Position numbers and translations under genes: made by a program. This document shows, piece by piece, positions 50,355-59,143 of a stretch of DNA of 64,000 nt. The notes beneath the pieces were generated by a model. It was not told the origin of the DNA and ran no database searches. It saw nothing but the letters and a program-made list of their open reading frames with translations. The stretch lies in NCBI GenBank assembly GCA_051866775.1, contig JBJDXR010000022.1:62001-126000 (forward strand), given 5' to 3'. Position 1 is the first letter of the stretch. Each line of letters starts with the position of its first letter. The stretch is from RUG626 sp051866775 (GTDB lineage: Bacteria; Bacillota; Clostridia; Oscillospirales; Oscillospiraceae).

Positions 50355-51413
50355 TCAGTCATCCCAGAAGTTGATCTGTATATCGCCAGAGGTGCTCTCG
50401 GCATGAAGGGAGATGCTGCCCGCCCGCAGGCCGTTCGGGAGGTTAGAGTCACCGCTCACGGTGCTGACGGATATAGTGTAGTCGACCGTCCGCCCAGCCA
50501 GTGTGCCGGAGACCTCGCCGCTCACTGTGGAAAAATCCACGGAGGAGCGGGCGCTTATAAGGTCAAAGCGCTGGCCGCCGCTGGTAGATTCAATGGCGAC
50601 GGTGTCGGCGGTGAGGTACCCGCAGCGGACCTCGCCTGAGGTGGTGGAGAGGAATATGCCGACGGCGTCTGTATCTCGAAGTTCAATGCCGCCGCTGGTG
50701 GTACTGACAAGAAAGTCTCCGGAGGTTTTGCAGCTGTCGGCCTCCACCTCGCCTGAGGTGCTGGAGAGGGTGATGCCGCTGTCAAACTCCGCCTTCTCAA
50801 GGGAAATCTCTCCGCTGGTGGAGGAGGCACTCAGCTGCTGACCTTGCAGGTTTTCGGCTTCTATGTCGCCGCTTGTGGTGGAAAGCTCCGTCTTTCCAAA
50901 GAACATTCCCTGTGAAAGACGGATATCGCCGGAGGAGGTGGAGATGGAGAGGTCCGCGCCGCTACTGGCCAGCTCCTCCGGAAGCAGGATGGTGAGACTG
51001 CTGTCCTCACTGTCCCAGTCAATCCGGAAGGTCCATTTAAACCAGGCCCGCGTGCTGTCGCGCTCGATCCTCAGAATCGCACCCTCCGTGATGGTGTAAC
51101 GGTCCTCCTCGTATTCATAGCAGTATATGTGGATGAGACCGTCCGTGGAGATGCCGAGCTTCACGTCGGCGTCGGTGTCCTTTACCGCGATCGCATCGAC
51201 GCCCTCTGGGGAGAGGGTGTACTCCCGTCGGACGCCTGTGCCGCCGGCGGAATCGTCCTCGCCGGCGGCCTCTGAACCGCCCAGGTCGATGATGAACCGC
51301 TCTGTGCGCATATTGAGAACACTGTAGTCACAGCCGGATATAAAGTACCCCGCAGTAAAAAGCACAAGCCCCGCAAGCAGGATAGCGCCGCCTATGATGG
51401 CAAGCTTTTTCAT
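50355..51413 (-). CDS. Membrane-anchored DUF4097 protein
   Basis: 352 residues. N-terminal membrane anchor (about 5-27, LAIIGGAILLAGLVLFTAGY), then a DUF4097 region built of about ten repeats of the type TTSGDI / STSGEV, each one turn of a right-handed beta-helix. DUF4097 proteins are outside the membrane or cytoplasmic-facing sensors of envelope state; the function is unproven. Last gene of the PadR operon; its ATG overlaps the upstream stop by four bases. Confidence 0.88.
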   Translation of the reverse strand: MKKLAIIGGAILLAGLVLFTAGYFISGCDYSVLNMRTERFIIDLGGSEAAGEDDSAGGTGVRREYTLSPEGVDAIAVKDTDADVKLGISTDGLIHIYCYEYEEDRYTITEGAILRIERDSTRAWFKWTFRIDWDSEDSSLTILLPEELASSGADLSISTSSGDIRLSQGMFFGKTELSTTSGDIEAENLQGQQLSASSTSGEISLEKAEFDSGITLSSTSGEVEADSCKTSGDFLVSTTSGGIELRDTDAVGIFLSTTSGEVRCGYLTADTVAIESTSGGQRFDLISARSSVDFSTVSGEVSGTLAGRTVDYTISVSTVSGDSNLPNGLRAGSISLHAESTSGDIQINFWDD

Positions 51414-52024
51414 TCCTCAGACGCCTCCTTCCTTCCGATAAACAGGCGCTTGATCCATCGCCCAAACGCCTTGGTGAGGCTGATGAGCCAGACGGCCAGC
51501 TGCTTGGTGGCCGGTACCAGAAGGAGCGCCACCCCTGCGCAGACCAGCCCGACGCCGAAGAGCATCAGGCGCGGCGCAAATCCTGTGTAGGGCAGGAAAA
51601 ACCCGCCGAGCAGGATGACAACGCCTGAGACGGCCAGAGCAGCCAACACGGCGACAATGGCAATAATAACTGACCAGACCACCACATAGACGGAGAAGAA
51701 CACCACAAAGAAGGCGATAAGCAGCGGGAGCCAGATTGGGAAGCCGCAGATCGCCAGGACGATCCACAGTATGCGGCTGCCGGTGCGCGCCCTTGTGGTC
51801 TTGGCCTTCTGCTTTATCAGGGTGGTCAGCGGCATGGATTGCTCAATCTCGCCGGCGATGTCGTCAAGGCTGCCCATGGCTGCTACGGCCTCCTCCTCCA
51901 AGGCCCCCTCCTCCATACGGTCATCTATTGCCTCACGGTAGAAGTCCACCGACTTTTTGACCTCATCATATGGGAGATATCCGAGCCGGTGTGTAAGCTG
52001 GGATAGAAATTCATCTTTTGTCAT
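51410..52024 (-). CDS. DUF1700 membrane protein
   Basis: 204 residues. The first 65 form the DUF1700 (HAAS-like) helical domain: EFLSQLTHRLGYLPYDEVKKS, YREAIDDRMEEG and AVAAMGSLDDIAGEI. Then three to four membrane segments between about 82 and 175 and a basic tail. DUF1700 proteins are typically encoded with PadR regulators. The same helical domain begins the next upstream protein, showing duplication within the operon. Confidence 0.9.
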   Translation of the reverse strand: MTKDEFLSQLTHRLGYLPYDEVKKSVDFYREAIDDRMEEGALEEEAVAAMGSLDDIAGEIEQSMPLTTLIKQKAKTTRARTGSRILWIVLAICGFPIWLPLLIAFFVVFFSVYVVVWSVIIAIVAVLAALAVSGVVILLGGFFLPYTGFAPRLMLFGVGLVCAGVALLLVPATKQLAVWLISLTKAFGRWIKRLFIGRKEASEE

Positions 52025-52054
52025 AATAACAAGCCTCCTGCAAAGACTGCTTCA

Positions 52055-53143
52055 TCAGCCCGCAAAGCCAATGCGGATATCACCGGACGAGGTCTTTGCC
52101 CTCACATTGTACGGGCCGCCCGTAAACTCAGGAGCGTGTACATCGCCGCTGGAGGTTTTCGCGCTGACGGAATAATTGGCGCTGCTTCCGGGAAACCGGG
52201 CGGAGATGTCCCCGCTGAGACTTTCAAACTCCGATTTGCCGCAGGGCGCTGTGAGCCTGCAGTTAATGTCACCGCTCACGGTGCTGGCGGAAAGCCCGTC
52301 GCTGACGGCAGCATCCGATATATCCACATCGCCGCTGGCAGTTTTGAATTTTGCGTTTCTGCACCGGCAGCCGCTCATGCTGTTATCGCCGCTGGAGGCC
52401 GCCATATCCAGCTCATCGCAGGTTGAATTCGTTATCTCCACGTCTCCTGAGGCCGTGATGGCGCTTATACGCCCGGCGCAGGTGAGACCGCGTACGTCGA
52501 TATCGCCGCTGGCGGACTTGAGGTTCAGAGTCCCTAAGGAGAGGTCGGCGCACTCAATATCGCCTGAGGCCGTGACCGCCGACGCCGCAAGCTGGGGCAT
52601 GACCGGAAGGCGTATGATCAGGTCATTGTCACCGGAGAAGGAAAAATCAAAGCTGGGCAGGTTTATGGAATATCCGAAGAGATTGAAGCTCCTGCTGCTA
52701 TTATCCTCACGGCGCTTTACAAGGACACGCCTAATAGATAGAGTGGAGCCTTCGGTTATGTTGTACTGCCAGGAATTTGCCGCGATGTACTCCACATGTA
52801 TAAGACCATCCGGGGAGGGGAGCAGGCGCACGTCGCAGGAGCTTTCCAGCACCTCAAGCTTTGTGACAACCTCGGGCTTAAAGACCCGGTGGATGGCCTC
52901 GCCCGCCGTGTAGGTCTCGCCGTCCCCCGAGACATATTCGTATTGGTGGCTGGTGGTCCCCATGACCTCCCTCACGATGTCGTCAATGCTGCCCATGGCC
53001 GCAACAGCCTCCTCCTCGGAGAGGCCATCCTCCATGCGGTCGTCTATTGCCTCCGAATAGAATAAAACGGTTTTCTGTGCCTCGTCAGGCGGCATCAGCC
53101 GCAGCCGCCGGCACAGCTCGTCGAGAAACTCTTTTTTACTCAT
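52055..53143 (-). CDS. DUF1700-DUF4097 fusion protein
   Basis: 362 residues. About 1-62 is a DUF1700-type domain (EFLDELCRRLRLMPPDEAQK, YSEAIDDRMEDG). From about 140 on come repeats TASGDIECAD, SASGDIDVRG, TVSGDINCRL and similar, the beta-helix of DUF4097. No membrane segment is visible, so it is likely cytoplasmic. The second of two adjacent ATGs (53143) fits the ribosome site AAGGAGG. It overlaps padR by 8 bases. The fusion supports a working link between the two domains. Confidence 0.88.
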   Translation of the reverse strand: MSKKEFLDELCRRLRLMPPDEAQKTVLFYSEAIDDRMEDGLSEEEAVAAMGSIDDIVREVMGTTSHQYEYVSGDGETYTAGEAIHRVFKPEVVTKLEVLESSCDVRLLPSPDGLIHVEYIAANSWQYNITEGSTLSIRRVLVKRREDNSSRSFNLFGYSINLPSFDFSFSGDNDLIIRLPVMPQLAASAVTASGDIECADLSLGTLNLKSASGDIDVRGLTCAGRISAITASGDVEITNSTCDELDMAASSGDNSMSGCRCRNAKFKTASGDVDISDAAVSDGLSASTVSGDINCRLTAPCGKSEFESLSGDISARFPGSSANYSVSAKTSSGDVHAPEFTGGPYNVRAKTSSGDIRIGFAG

Positions 53144-53450
53144 CATTATCCTCCTTAATGAATCGATAGGCCCGCATGACTTCCTCCCATTCCTTGAGAA
53201 ATTCCTCAATGCGCGCGCGGCCCGCGTCGGTTATGCTGTAATATTTTCGCAGCCGTCCGTTGTGCTCCACGGAGTAAACCTTCAGGTACTGCGCCGACTC
53301 GAGACGCTTCAGGATCGGGTACAGGGTCGATTCCGACATGACCACATATCCGCTCAGATCCTTGATGATCTGGTACCCGTAGGAATCACCTTTTGAAAGC
53401 GCCTTCAAAACGCATACGTCAAGCATTCCCCGTTTGAGCTGTATGTCCAT
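53136..53450 (-). CDS. PadR-family transcriptional repressor
   Basis: 105 residues. PadR winged helix (about 5-85): LKRGMLDVCVLKALSKGDSYGYQI, and STLYPILKRLESAQYLKV, the recognition helix and wing. The C-terminal helix is short, so it belongs to the s-PadR subgroup. AGGAGG precedes ATG 53450. First gene of the operon and probably its repressor, acting at the operator overlapping the promoter. Confidence 0.93.
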   Translation of the reverse strand: MDIQLKRGMLDVCVLKALSKGDSYGYQIIKDLSGYVVMSESTLYPILKRLESAQYLKVYSVEHNGRLRKYYSITDAGRARIEEFLKEWEEVMRAYRFIKEDNDE

Positions 53451-53473
53451 CAAAACACCTCCTGTTGAATAAT

Positions 53474-53502
53474 ATTATGCTACACATAGTATTATATGTC
53501 AA
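53474..53502 (-). promoter_or_regulatory. padR promoter with operator-like repeat
   Basis: TTGACA and CATAAT 17 bases apart. The spacer and flanks hold an imperfect palindrome (ATAATACTATG / CATAATATTAT with TGTAG between), where PadR would repress its own operon. Confidence 0.75.
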
Positions 53503-53711
53503 GCGGTATTTCGGATTTTATGTTTTTTATTATAATAGGAGTAGAAATAATTGCTGAATGAATTATCGTAAAATGGAATAAATTGCAGATGTTTGCTTTT
53601 GAGATTTACGTTTGCACCTGAGTGCGGTAAAATTAACTTGGTTCCAATGAATTGATCAATGCTTAGTTGTTGGGCTTTATTTGAATAAATTTAAATAGAG
53701 GAGAGATGGTT

Positions 53712-54086
53712 ATGGTAATTTCAAACTGGAGAGATTCGGCACCGACAATAGTACATGATTGCGGTATCGACTGGAAGCTGCTCAAGGGTCAGGAGAACTT
53801 TGATCCGGCTGTTCCTAACTACTGTATGAAGGGTATGCTCTATGTGGCATACGCCATGCTTCAAAGTGGTCACGCATATGAGGGACATGTGCATGATGAC
53901 CATGAGGAAATCTACTTCATAATCTCCGGTACCGGAGAGATACAGGTCGGAGATGAGGTCAGAAGCTTCAGGGACGGCGACGCGATCTACATCCCGCTGG
54001 GTGCCATACACTCGATAAAGAATACTGGGGAGGATTTTGTGACCTTCCTGGCCTTCTCCTCACAGATAGATCAGGATAAAAAATAA
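53712..54086 (+). CDS. Cupin-domain protein
   Basis: 124 residues. A single cupin barrel with metal ligands in GHVHDDHEEIYFIISGTGEI (two His, Glu) and a final His in PLGAIHSIKNTG. ATG 53712 is chosen because AGGAG lies eight bases before it; an ATG six bases earlier is too close. Cupins of this size are metal-dependent sugar-acid isomerases, epimerases or sensors. It is followed 15 bases later by an SDR gene, so both belong to one operon. The gap 53503-53705 shows no other gene. Confidence 0.88.
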   Translation: MVISNWRDSAPTIVHDCGIDWKLLKGQENFDPAVPNYCMKGMLYVAYAMLQSGHAYEGHVHDDHEEIYFIISGTGEIQVGDEVRSFRDGDAIYIPLGAIHSIKNTGEDFVTFLAFSSQIDQDKK

Positions 54087-54101
54087 AAAGGAGAACGAGA
54101 G

Positions 54102-54938
54102 ATGAACAGAAAATGTGCTATAGTTACCGGCGGCTCCAGTGGAATAGGCCGCGGTACGGTTTATCTTCTTGCGAGAAACGGGTATGATGTGGCATTTTCT
54201 TACCGCTCCGGTGAGAAAAAGGCAGAGGATGTTGTTGAAAACCTTAAAAAGGAGTGCCCTGAGGGCAGGTTCTTCTGCTTCCACTCCGATATGTCGGTAA
54301 GAGGCGACGGAAAGAAGTTTTTCCGCGAGGCCGTTGATGCGCTCGGCTCCCTTGACCTCATGGTCAATAACGCCGGTGTGTGTATTAAAGAGGGGCTCCT
54401 CGACCTTACTGAGGAAAACACTGATTACATGATCGAGCTTGATTTCCGCAACTATATATTTATGACAAAAGAAGCCGCAACATATATGGCAGCCAAGGGA
54501 ATCAAGGGAAGCATCGTTAACATAACCTCTACACGCTCTGAGAGGGCCTATCCGACTGACGGCATTTACGGCGCGCTGAAGGCCGGCCTAAACCGCGCCA
54601 TCCAGTCCTTCGCTCTTGATGTCGCCCCCTACGGCATACGCATAAACAATGTAGCTCCCGGTGCAATACAGCGCCTGACTGCAGAGGAGATGGAGGAGAA
54701 CCCTGTCCAGAAGCCTCAGATAGCCTACCTGTCTGAGAGAATACCCCTTGGCAGATACGGCCAGCCGGAGGATATTGCGAAGGCTGTCCTGTTCCTTGCT
54801 TCCGACGGAGCTGAGTATATCACCGGCCAGACACTCAAGGTGGATGGCGGCCTCATAATCCCCGGTATGCCCGAGTGGCCGAAGGACGCCGAGCGCGGCT
54901 GGGGCAAGCCTGAGGTCAGAGAGGTAAGCTGGGAATAA
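54102..54938 (+). CDS. SDR-family oxidoreductase
   Basis: 278 residues. TGGSSGIGRGTVYLL for NAD(P) binding, VNNAGVC, catalytic Ser in NITSTRSE and Tyr/Lys in IYGALKAGLNR. The C-terminal ITGQTLKVDGGLIIPGMPEW is typical of 3-oxoacyl-ACP-reductase-like or sugar dehydrogenases. Complete active site. With the cupin upstream and ManD-like enzyme downstream it probably oxidises or reduces a hydroxy acid. Confidence 0.92.
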   Translation: MNRKCAIVTGGSSGIGRGTVYLLARNGYDVAFSYRSGEKKAEDVVENLKKECPEGRFFCFHSDMSVRGDGKKFFREAVDALGSLDLMVNNAGVCIKEGLLDLTEENTDYMIELDFRNYIFMTKEAATYMAAKGIKGSIVNITSTRSERAYPTDGIYGALKAGLNRAIQSFALDVAPYGIRINNVAPGAIQRLTAEEMEENPVQKPQIAYLSERIPLGRYGQPEDIAKAVLFLASDGAEYITGQTLKVDGGLIIPGMPEWPKDAERGWGKPEVREVSWE

Positions 54939-54944
54939 AACTTC

Positions 54945-55095
54945 ATGCGCAGTACGCGCACCACGAAAAAAGCAAACGCTGCCGCGCGAAGTTTTTGTGC
55001 ATCATTTTTGGTTGCCCCAAAGGGGCGAGAAAATGGCACATCGTATGATTTTGCTATGCTTTTGCATAGCAAAAAACTCCCCGCAAAGCGGGGAG
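54945..55095 (-). repeat. Cluster of hairpins between SDR and RpiR genes
   Basis: Three to four short palindromes in 150 bases: GCGC-AGTAC-GCGC near 54950, GCCCC-AAA-GGGGC at about 55014-55026, TTTTGCTATGC/GCATAGCAAAA at about 55050-55075, and CTCCCCGC/GCGGGGAG at 55077-55095. The last, followed by TTTTTTG on the minus strand, ends the RpiR gene. The arrangement resembles the palindrome-rich insert at 48287-48446. Confidence 0.55.
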
Positions 55096-55119
55096 AATAA
55101 AAAGACTGGATAAAAGGCG

Positions 55120-55992
55120 CTATTTTTTCCGGCTGTTCAGTACGGCCTTTGTGCAGGCGGAGATGAGCGCCTCACGCTCCGGACGGCGTATAAGCTCCGC
55201 CTGAATGGCACCGAGGATGGCGATCTCACACATGCTGCCGATATGCAGGTATTGAAGGTCGTCGGGAATATTGTGGCTGTAGTAGAGAGTGTAATCGGCG
55301 AGCTTTTCCATGGTTGAGTTCGGCGTGGCGGTAATAGCAACGGCCACGCCTCCGTTTGCTTTAGCCCGTTCCAAAGCGTTTACGACGGAGCGGGCCTCGC
55401 CGCTGTAGGCTATGCCTATTACCACATCCTTCGGCTTTAAGATGCTAGATGATATGCGCATATCCAGCGGGTCGTTTATCGCTTGGCTGGAAACCCCGGC
55501 GCGCAGCAGCATCTGCTGGGCATAGAGGGCGGAGATATATCCTCCGCTCTGTCCGTAAATATTTACGGATTCGGCATTAAGTATGGCTGTGGCCACTTTA
55601 GCGATGACCTTGGGATTTAAGATCCTCTGGGTGTCGGCGATAGCGTCACCGGAGGCGTTCATCAGCTTTTGCATTACTGTTGGCAGAGAGTCGTTCTTTT
55701 GTATGACGTCGTTTATCGCGGCTGGGGAGAGAAGCCCCTTCTCAATGTATACCTTAAGTTCGCTGAAGCCCTTGTAGGACAGCGCCTGACAAAAGCGCGT
55801 GATAGTGGAGGGGACTGTCCCTGTTTTGGCTGCCAGCTGTGTGACGGAGTAGTGCGATACCTCCTCCTGATGTGCGAGGATGTAGTGTGCTATACGCTTC
55901 TGCGTTCGGGAGAGTGATTCATACTGGGCGCGTATACGTCCGATATACTCAACACTGTCGCTTTCAGCAACCGGAAGAGAGTGTTTATCCAC
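55120..55992 (-). CDS. MurR/RpiR-family transcriptional regulator
   Basis: 290 residues. HTH domain with HYSVTQLAAKTGTVPSTITRFCQALSYKG and SIS domain with VNIYGQSGGYISALYAQQ and GIAYSGEARSVVNALERAK. It is a clear paralog of the regulator at 40612. GGAGGTCC precedes the GTG start. It lies divergent from the ManD-like gene (116-base gap) and faces the SDR, so it probably controls both transcription units here. Confidence 0.93.
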   Translation of the reverse strand: MDKHSLPVAESDSVEYIGRIRAQYESLSRTQKRIAHYILAHQEEVSHYSVTQLAAKTGTVPSTITRFCQALSYKGFSELKVYIEKGLLSPAAINDVIQKNDSLPTVMQKLMNASGDAIADTQRILNPKVIAKVATAILNAESVNIYGQSGGYISALYAQQMLLRAGVSSQAINDPLDMRISSSILKPKDVVIGIAYSGEARSVVNALERAKANGGVAVAITATPNSTMEKLADYTLYYSHNIPDDLQYLHIGSMCEIAILGAIQAELIRRPEREALISACTKAVLNSRKK

Positions 55993-56108
55993 GATAAGGA
56001 CCTCCAGCTATACATATATTTTAATATAATTTTAACTCAATATAGAGAAATACACAAGCTCAGTTGTGAATTTTAGTTCCTGTGGAAGAATTTTTAAGGC
56101 GGTGTTTT

Positions 56109-57296
56109 ATGAAGATTACACAAGTAAAAGCGATACTTACCTCTCCTAACCAGAATTATCTCTTTGTGAAGATAGAGACCGACGCCGGTATTTACGGAAT
56201 TGGTGACTGCTCCTTAAACGGCAGGGAGACTCCTGTTAAGGAGCTTATAGACAGCTACCTTGCACCTATGCTTGTTGGCCGTGATCCGCTTAATATCGAG
56301 GACTTCTGGCAGATGGTGTACCGCGGCTCCTATTGGCGCGGCGGAAACATCATGATGAGCGCGTTAAGCGGTATTGATATGGCACTCTGGGATATCCTCG
56401 GCAAGGACTGCGGAAAGCCGGTATATCAGCTCATCGGCGGAAAGTGCCGCGATAAGGTTATGTGCTACTCCCATGTTTTGGGAAAGACCAATGAGGATAA
56501 AATTGCTCAGGCTCACGATTATGCTGAGCGGCGCAAGCTGAAGGTCATCCGTCTGAGAGCCGGTATGCCTGCTGCTTTGGGTACTTTTGGTGTCAAGGGC
56601 GAGCAGCAGGGTCCCGTCATTGAGCCGTGGACGCCTTCTGAGCAGATAGTTAACACTATTGATTATTTCATTAAGGTGCGCGAGGCTGTAGGACCGGATG
56701 TGGGCATAATCTACGACCTGCATGAGCGCTTTACCCCGTCGGATGCCATCCGTATCATGCGTGAATTGGAGCCGTATCATCCCTACTTTATTGAGGATCC
56801 CGTGGCTCCTGACAGCATCGAGGCGCTGCGCTCCGTCAGGGAAAAGACCGCGGTGCCTATCGGATACGGCGAGCTGTACAAGAGCCGCTGGGAGTGCCTG
56901 CCTGCTATAACCGAAAGGCTTGTTGACTTTATCCGCTGCGACGTTATCCGCATCGGCGGTATCACCGAGGCAAGGAAGATCGCGGCCATCGCAGAGACCT
57001 ATGACGTCAAGACCGCATGGCACGGCCCCAACGACGTGTCCCCTGTGACTCATGCTGTAAACTGGCACCTGAATGTATCCTCCTACAATTTTGGAATTCA
57101 GGAGGACGGCACCACAGACGGACTTGTAAAGGAAGTGATCTCCGGAGGTATCGAGTATGAGGATGGGTATCTTACCATGCCCGATAAGCCGGGAATAGGC
57201 TGTGAGATAGACGAGGAGGCCGCAGCGCGGTATCCCTTCAAAAAGGCATATATCCCGGTATGCCGTCAGTCGGACGGTTCAATACATACCTGGTAA
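56109..57296 (+). CDS. manD: Enolase-superfamily dehydratase, mannonate dehydratase (ManD)-like
   Basis: 395 residues. N-terminal capping domain (about 1-115) and TIM barrel. ManD hallmarks: metal ligands in IYDLHERFTP (Asp-x-His), FIEDPVAPDSIE (Glu) and IGYGELYKSRWE (Glu); catalytic His in TAWHGPNDVSPVTH. ManD proteins have activity on D-mannonate or D-gluconate, or none known, so the substrate is not fixed by family. ATG 56109 has AAGGCGG upstream. Fits a sugar-acid pathway. Confidence 0.88.
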   Translation: MKITQVKAILTSPNQNYLFVKIETDAGIYGIGDCSLNGRETPVKELIDSYLAPMLVGRDPLNIEDFWQMVYRGSYWRGGNIMMSALSGIDMALWDILGKDCGKPVYQLIGGKCRDKVMCYSHVLGKTNEDKIAQAHDYAERRKLKVIRLRAGMPAALGTFGVKGEQQGPVIEPWTPSEQIVNTIDYFIKVREAVGPDVGIIYDLHERFTPSDAIRIMRELEPYHPYFIEDPVAPDSIEALRSVREKTAVPIGYGELYKSRWECLPAITERLVDFIRCDVIRIGGITEARKIAAIAETYDVKTAWHGPNDVSPVTHAVNWHLNVSSYNFGIQEDGTTDGLVKEVISGGIEYEDGYLTMPDKPGIGCEIDEEAAARYPFKKAYIPVCRQSDGSIHTW

Positions 57297-57315
57297 AATG
57301 AAGCAATACATAAAC

Positions 57316-57351
57316 AAAAAGAGCGGAAGCCCAAGGCTTCCGCTCTTTTTG
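57316..57351 (+). terminator. Terminator of the ManD-like gene
   Basis: Stem AAAAAGAGCGGAAGCC with loop CAA and T-run. The following 57352-57549 is AT-rich leader of the epimerase gene. Confidence 0.9.
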
Positions 57352-57549
57352 TATAATGGGAACTATTGTATTTGGAAGTTTTTAGATACTTGTATTCTAA
57401 TATTATGTGTTGTATAATCCGAACAGTTTTAATGCAATAAAATTGATGAAGTATTGCTTAACTCAGATGATTTTATGGGCGTTTATGCACATTGTATTAA
57501 ATATAACATGATTATTATGCAAAAATTTTAATTCTATGGAGGTTGAAAG

Positions 57550-58602
57550 ATGATAACAGAAAGTATTTTTGGTAAGCTGGCAGATGGCAGGATTGTTCAC
57601 CAATATACAATAACCAATTCGCGCGGTGAATATGTAGAGCTTCTGGACTACGGCGCAACGATTCACGGCCTGTTTGTACTGGACAAAAATCAGCAGCTTG
57701 GAGATGTTGTGCTTGGCTCTGCTAATATTGAGCAGCTCTCACAAGGCGGAGTTTTGGAGGGCGCCACGATAGGCAGAATCGCAAATCGAATTGAGCACGG
57801 GCGCTATATGGCTGATGGACAATGTATTCAGCTTGAATTAAATGATCGCGGCCAGTTTTTACATAGCTGCAGTGCAAATTATGCAAAGCGTATTTTTGAT
57901 GTGAGCACTATACCCGAAAAAAATCAGGTGATATTTTTATTGAGTGATGACGGCCGCGGAGGCTTTGGATGCGGTGCGGAAGTATCGGTGAGTTTTTCTT
58001 TTGATGATAATTCGGCGCTATCCATTAGTTATGAAATGACACCTGATGGTACTACAGTCCTCTGTCCGACAAATCATGCATATTTCAACCTCGCTTGCGG
58101 CGGAGATTCTAAAAATCATATATTGAAAGTGGAAGGCAGCAAAATAGCAGAAAAGGACGAGTTTGGGATCCCGCATGGCAGCAGTTTGCGCGTTGAAGGG
58201 ACTCCGTACGATTTTTGTGAGTGGAGGACTGTTGGGGATGCGATTAAATCAGATACCTCCGGCTTGCTTGGAAATCGAAAAATTTTGGATGATTATTATT
58301 TACTGGATAAAGGAAAAGAGTTTGGCCTTGCTGCGCAGCTTATTTGCCGAGAGACAGGACGTCTTATGCGCGTATACACAGATATGCCGGCAGTGATACT
58401 ATACACGCCGAATCTTTTACAACCTAAGATCGGAAAATATTCCTATGAAGGTTACTGTGCTGTTTGTATTGAAACACAGTTTGTTCCAAACGCAGTGAAT
58501 TGTGTGGAGTTTGATTCCCCATTATTCCACGCGGGAGAAAAGCTGATATCCAGAACCGTATACAGTTTTGAACAGCTTTCGAATAAAGAAGCTTTTGACT
58601 AA
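57550..58602 (+). CDS. galM: Aldose 1-epimerase (galactose mutarotase family)
   Basis: 350 residues. Interconverts alpha and beta anomers of aldoses. Signatures: GRIANRIEHGRY, catalytic His in CPTNHAYFNLA, and catalytic Glu in CIETQFVPNAVN. Length matches GalM. GGAGG precedes the ATG. Base composition from here on is visibly more AT-rich than in the catabolic genes before it, as in the transporter downstream. Stands alone between two terminators. Confidence 0.93.
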   Translation: MITESIFGKLADGRIVHQYTITNSRGEYVELLDYGATIHGLFVLDKNQQLGDVVLGSANIEQLSQGGVLEGATIGRIANRIEHGRYMADGQCIQLELNDRGQFLHSCSANYAKRIFDVSTIPEKNQVIFLLSDDGRGGFGCGAEVSVSFSFDDNSALSISYEMTPDGTTVLCPTNHAYFNLACGGDSKNHILKVEGSKIAEKDEFGIPHGSSLRVEGTPYDFCEWRTVGDAIKSDTSGLLGNRKILDDYYLLDKGKEFGLAAQLICRETGRLMRVYTDMPAVILYTPNLLQPKIGKYSYEGYCAVCIETQFVPNAVNCVEFDSPLFHAGEKLISRTVYSFEQLSNKEAFD

Positions 58603-58623
58603 ACCTGTTTTATTGATATACAC

Positions 58624-58680
58624 AAAAATGCTCGTGTTGGCTGGAATTGTCATTATACCAAGTCAGTGCGAGCATTTTTC
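58624..58680 (+). terminator. Terminator after galM
   Basis: Stem AAAAATGCTCG / CGAGCATTTTT with a long loop. The following 58681-59143 is AT-rich and non-coding; it must hold the ABC operon promoter, which I could not place with confidence. Confidence 0.75.
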
Positions 58681-59143
58681 TTAAAATATATGGAAACCAT
58701 GTTTGCTGCCTTTTAATTATTTCATTAGAAACTAATCTGATAAATCATTTTATAAAAATTTAAACGGCTTTTGACTTGTAATTATGAAACAATTTAAAAA
58801 GTGTTATAGCAACGATACGAATTTGCTATTTGCTATTCTGCGCAAAAGAAACTAAAATTATAGAAAAAAGCAAGATGATTTGTTGGAAACATACAATAAA
58901 AATGTTCTGGATTTTTTATGACTCTAAAAGTGAATTCAACAATAGCCTGTTAGAATCTTTGCAGTTTTCTAATAAGAGATGAGGTTTACATCAGAAGGAG
59001 AACATATTCCGCGTTGATCAAATATGATACATGCTGGTATGCAGAGTTTAATATGTAAATATTTGTGTGCGGTAAACATCTTAATTAAGACTGCGGTTTT
59101 AAAAGGCTATTTTTTGAATTAATAAAAATAGGAGGAGAATAAC

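Noticed and set aside
52176..52913. 245-codon plus-strand frame opposite the DUF4097 repeats
   Set aside because: Repetitive shadow of the Ser-Gly-Asp repeats on the coding strand.
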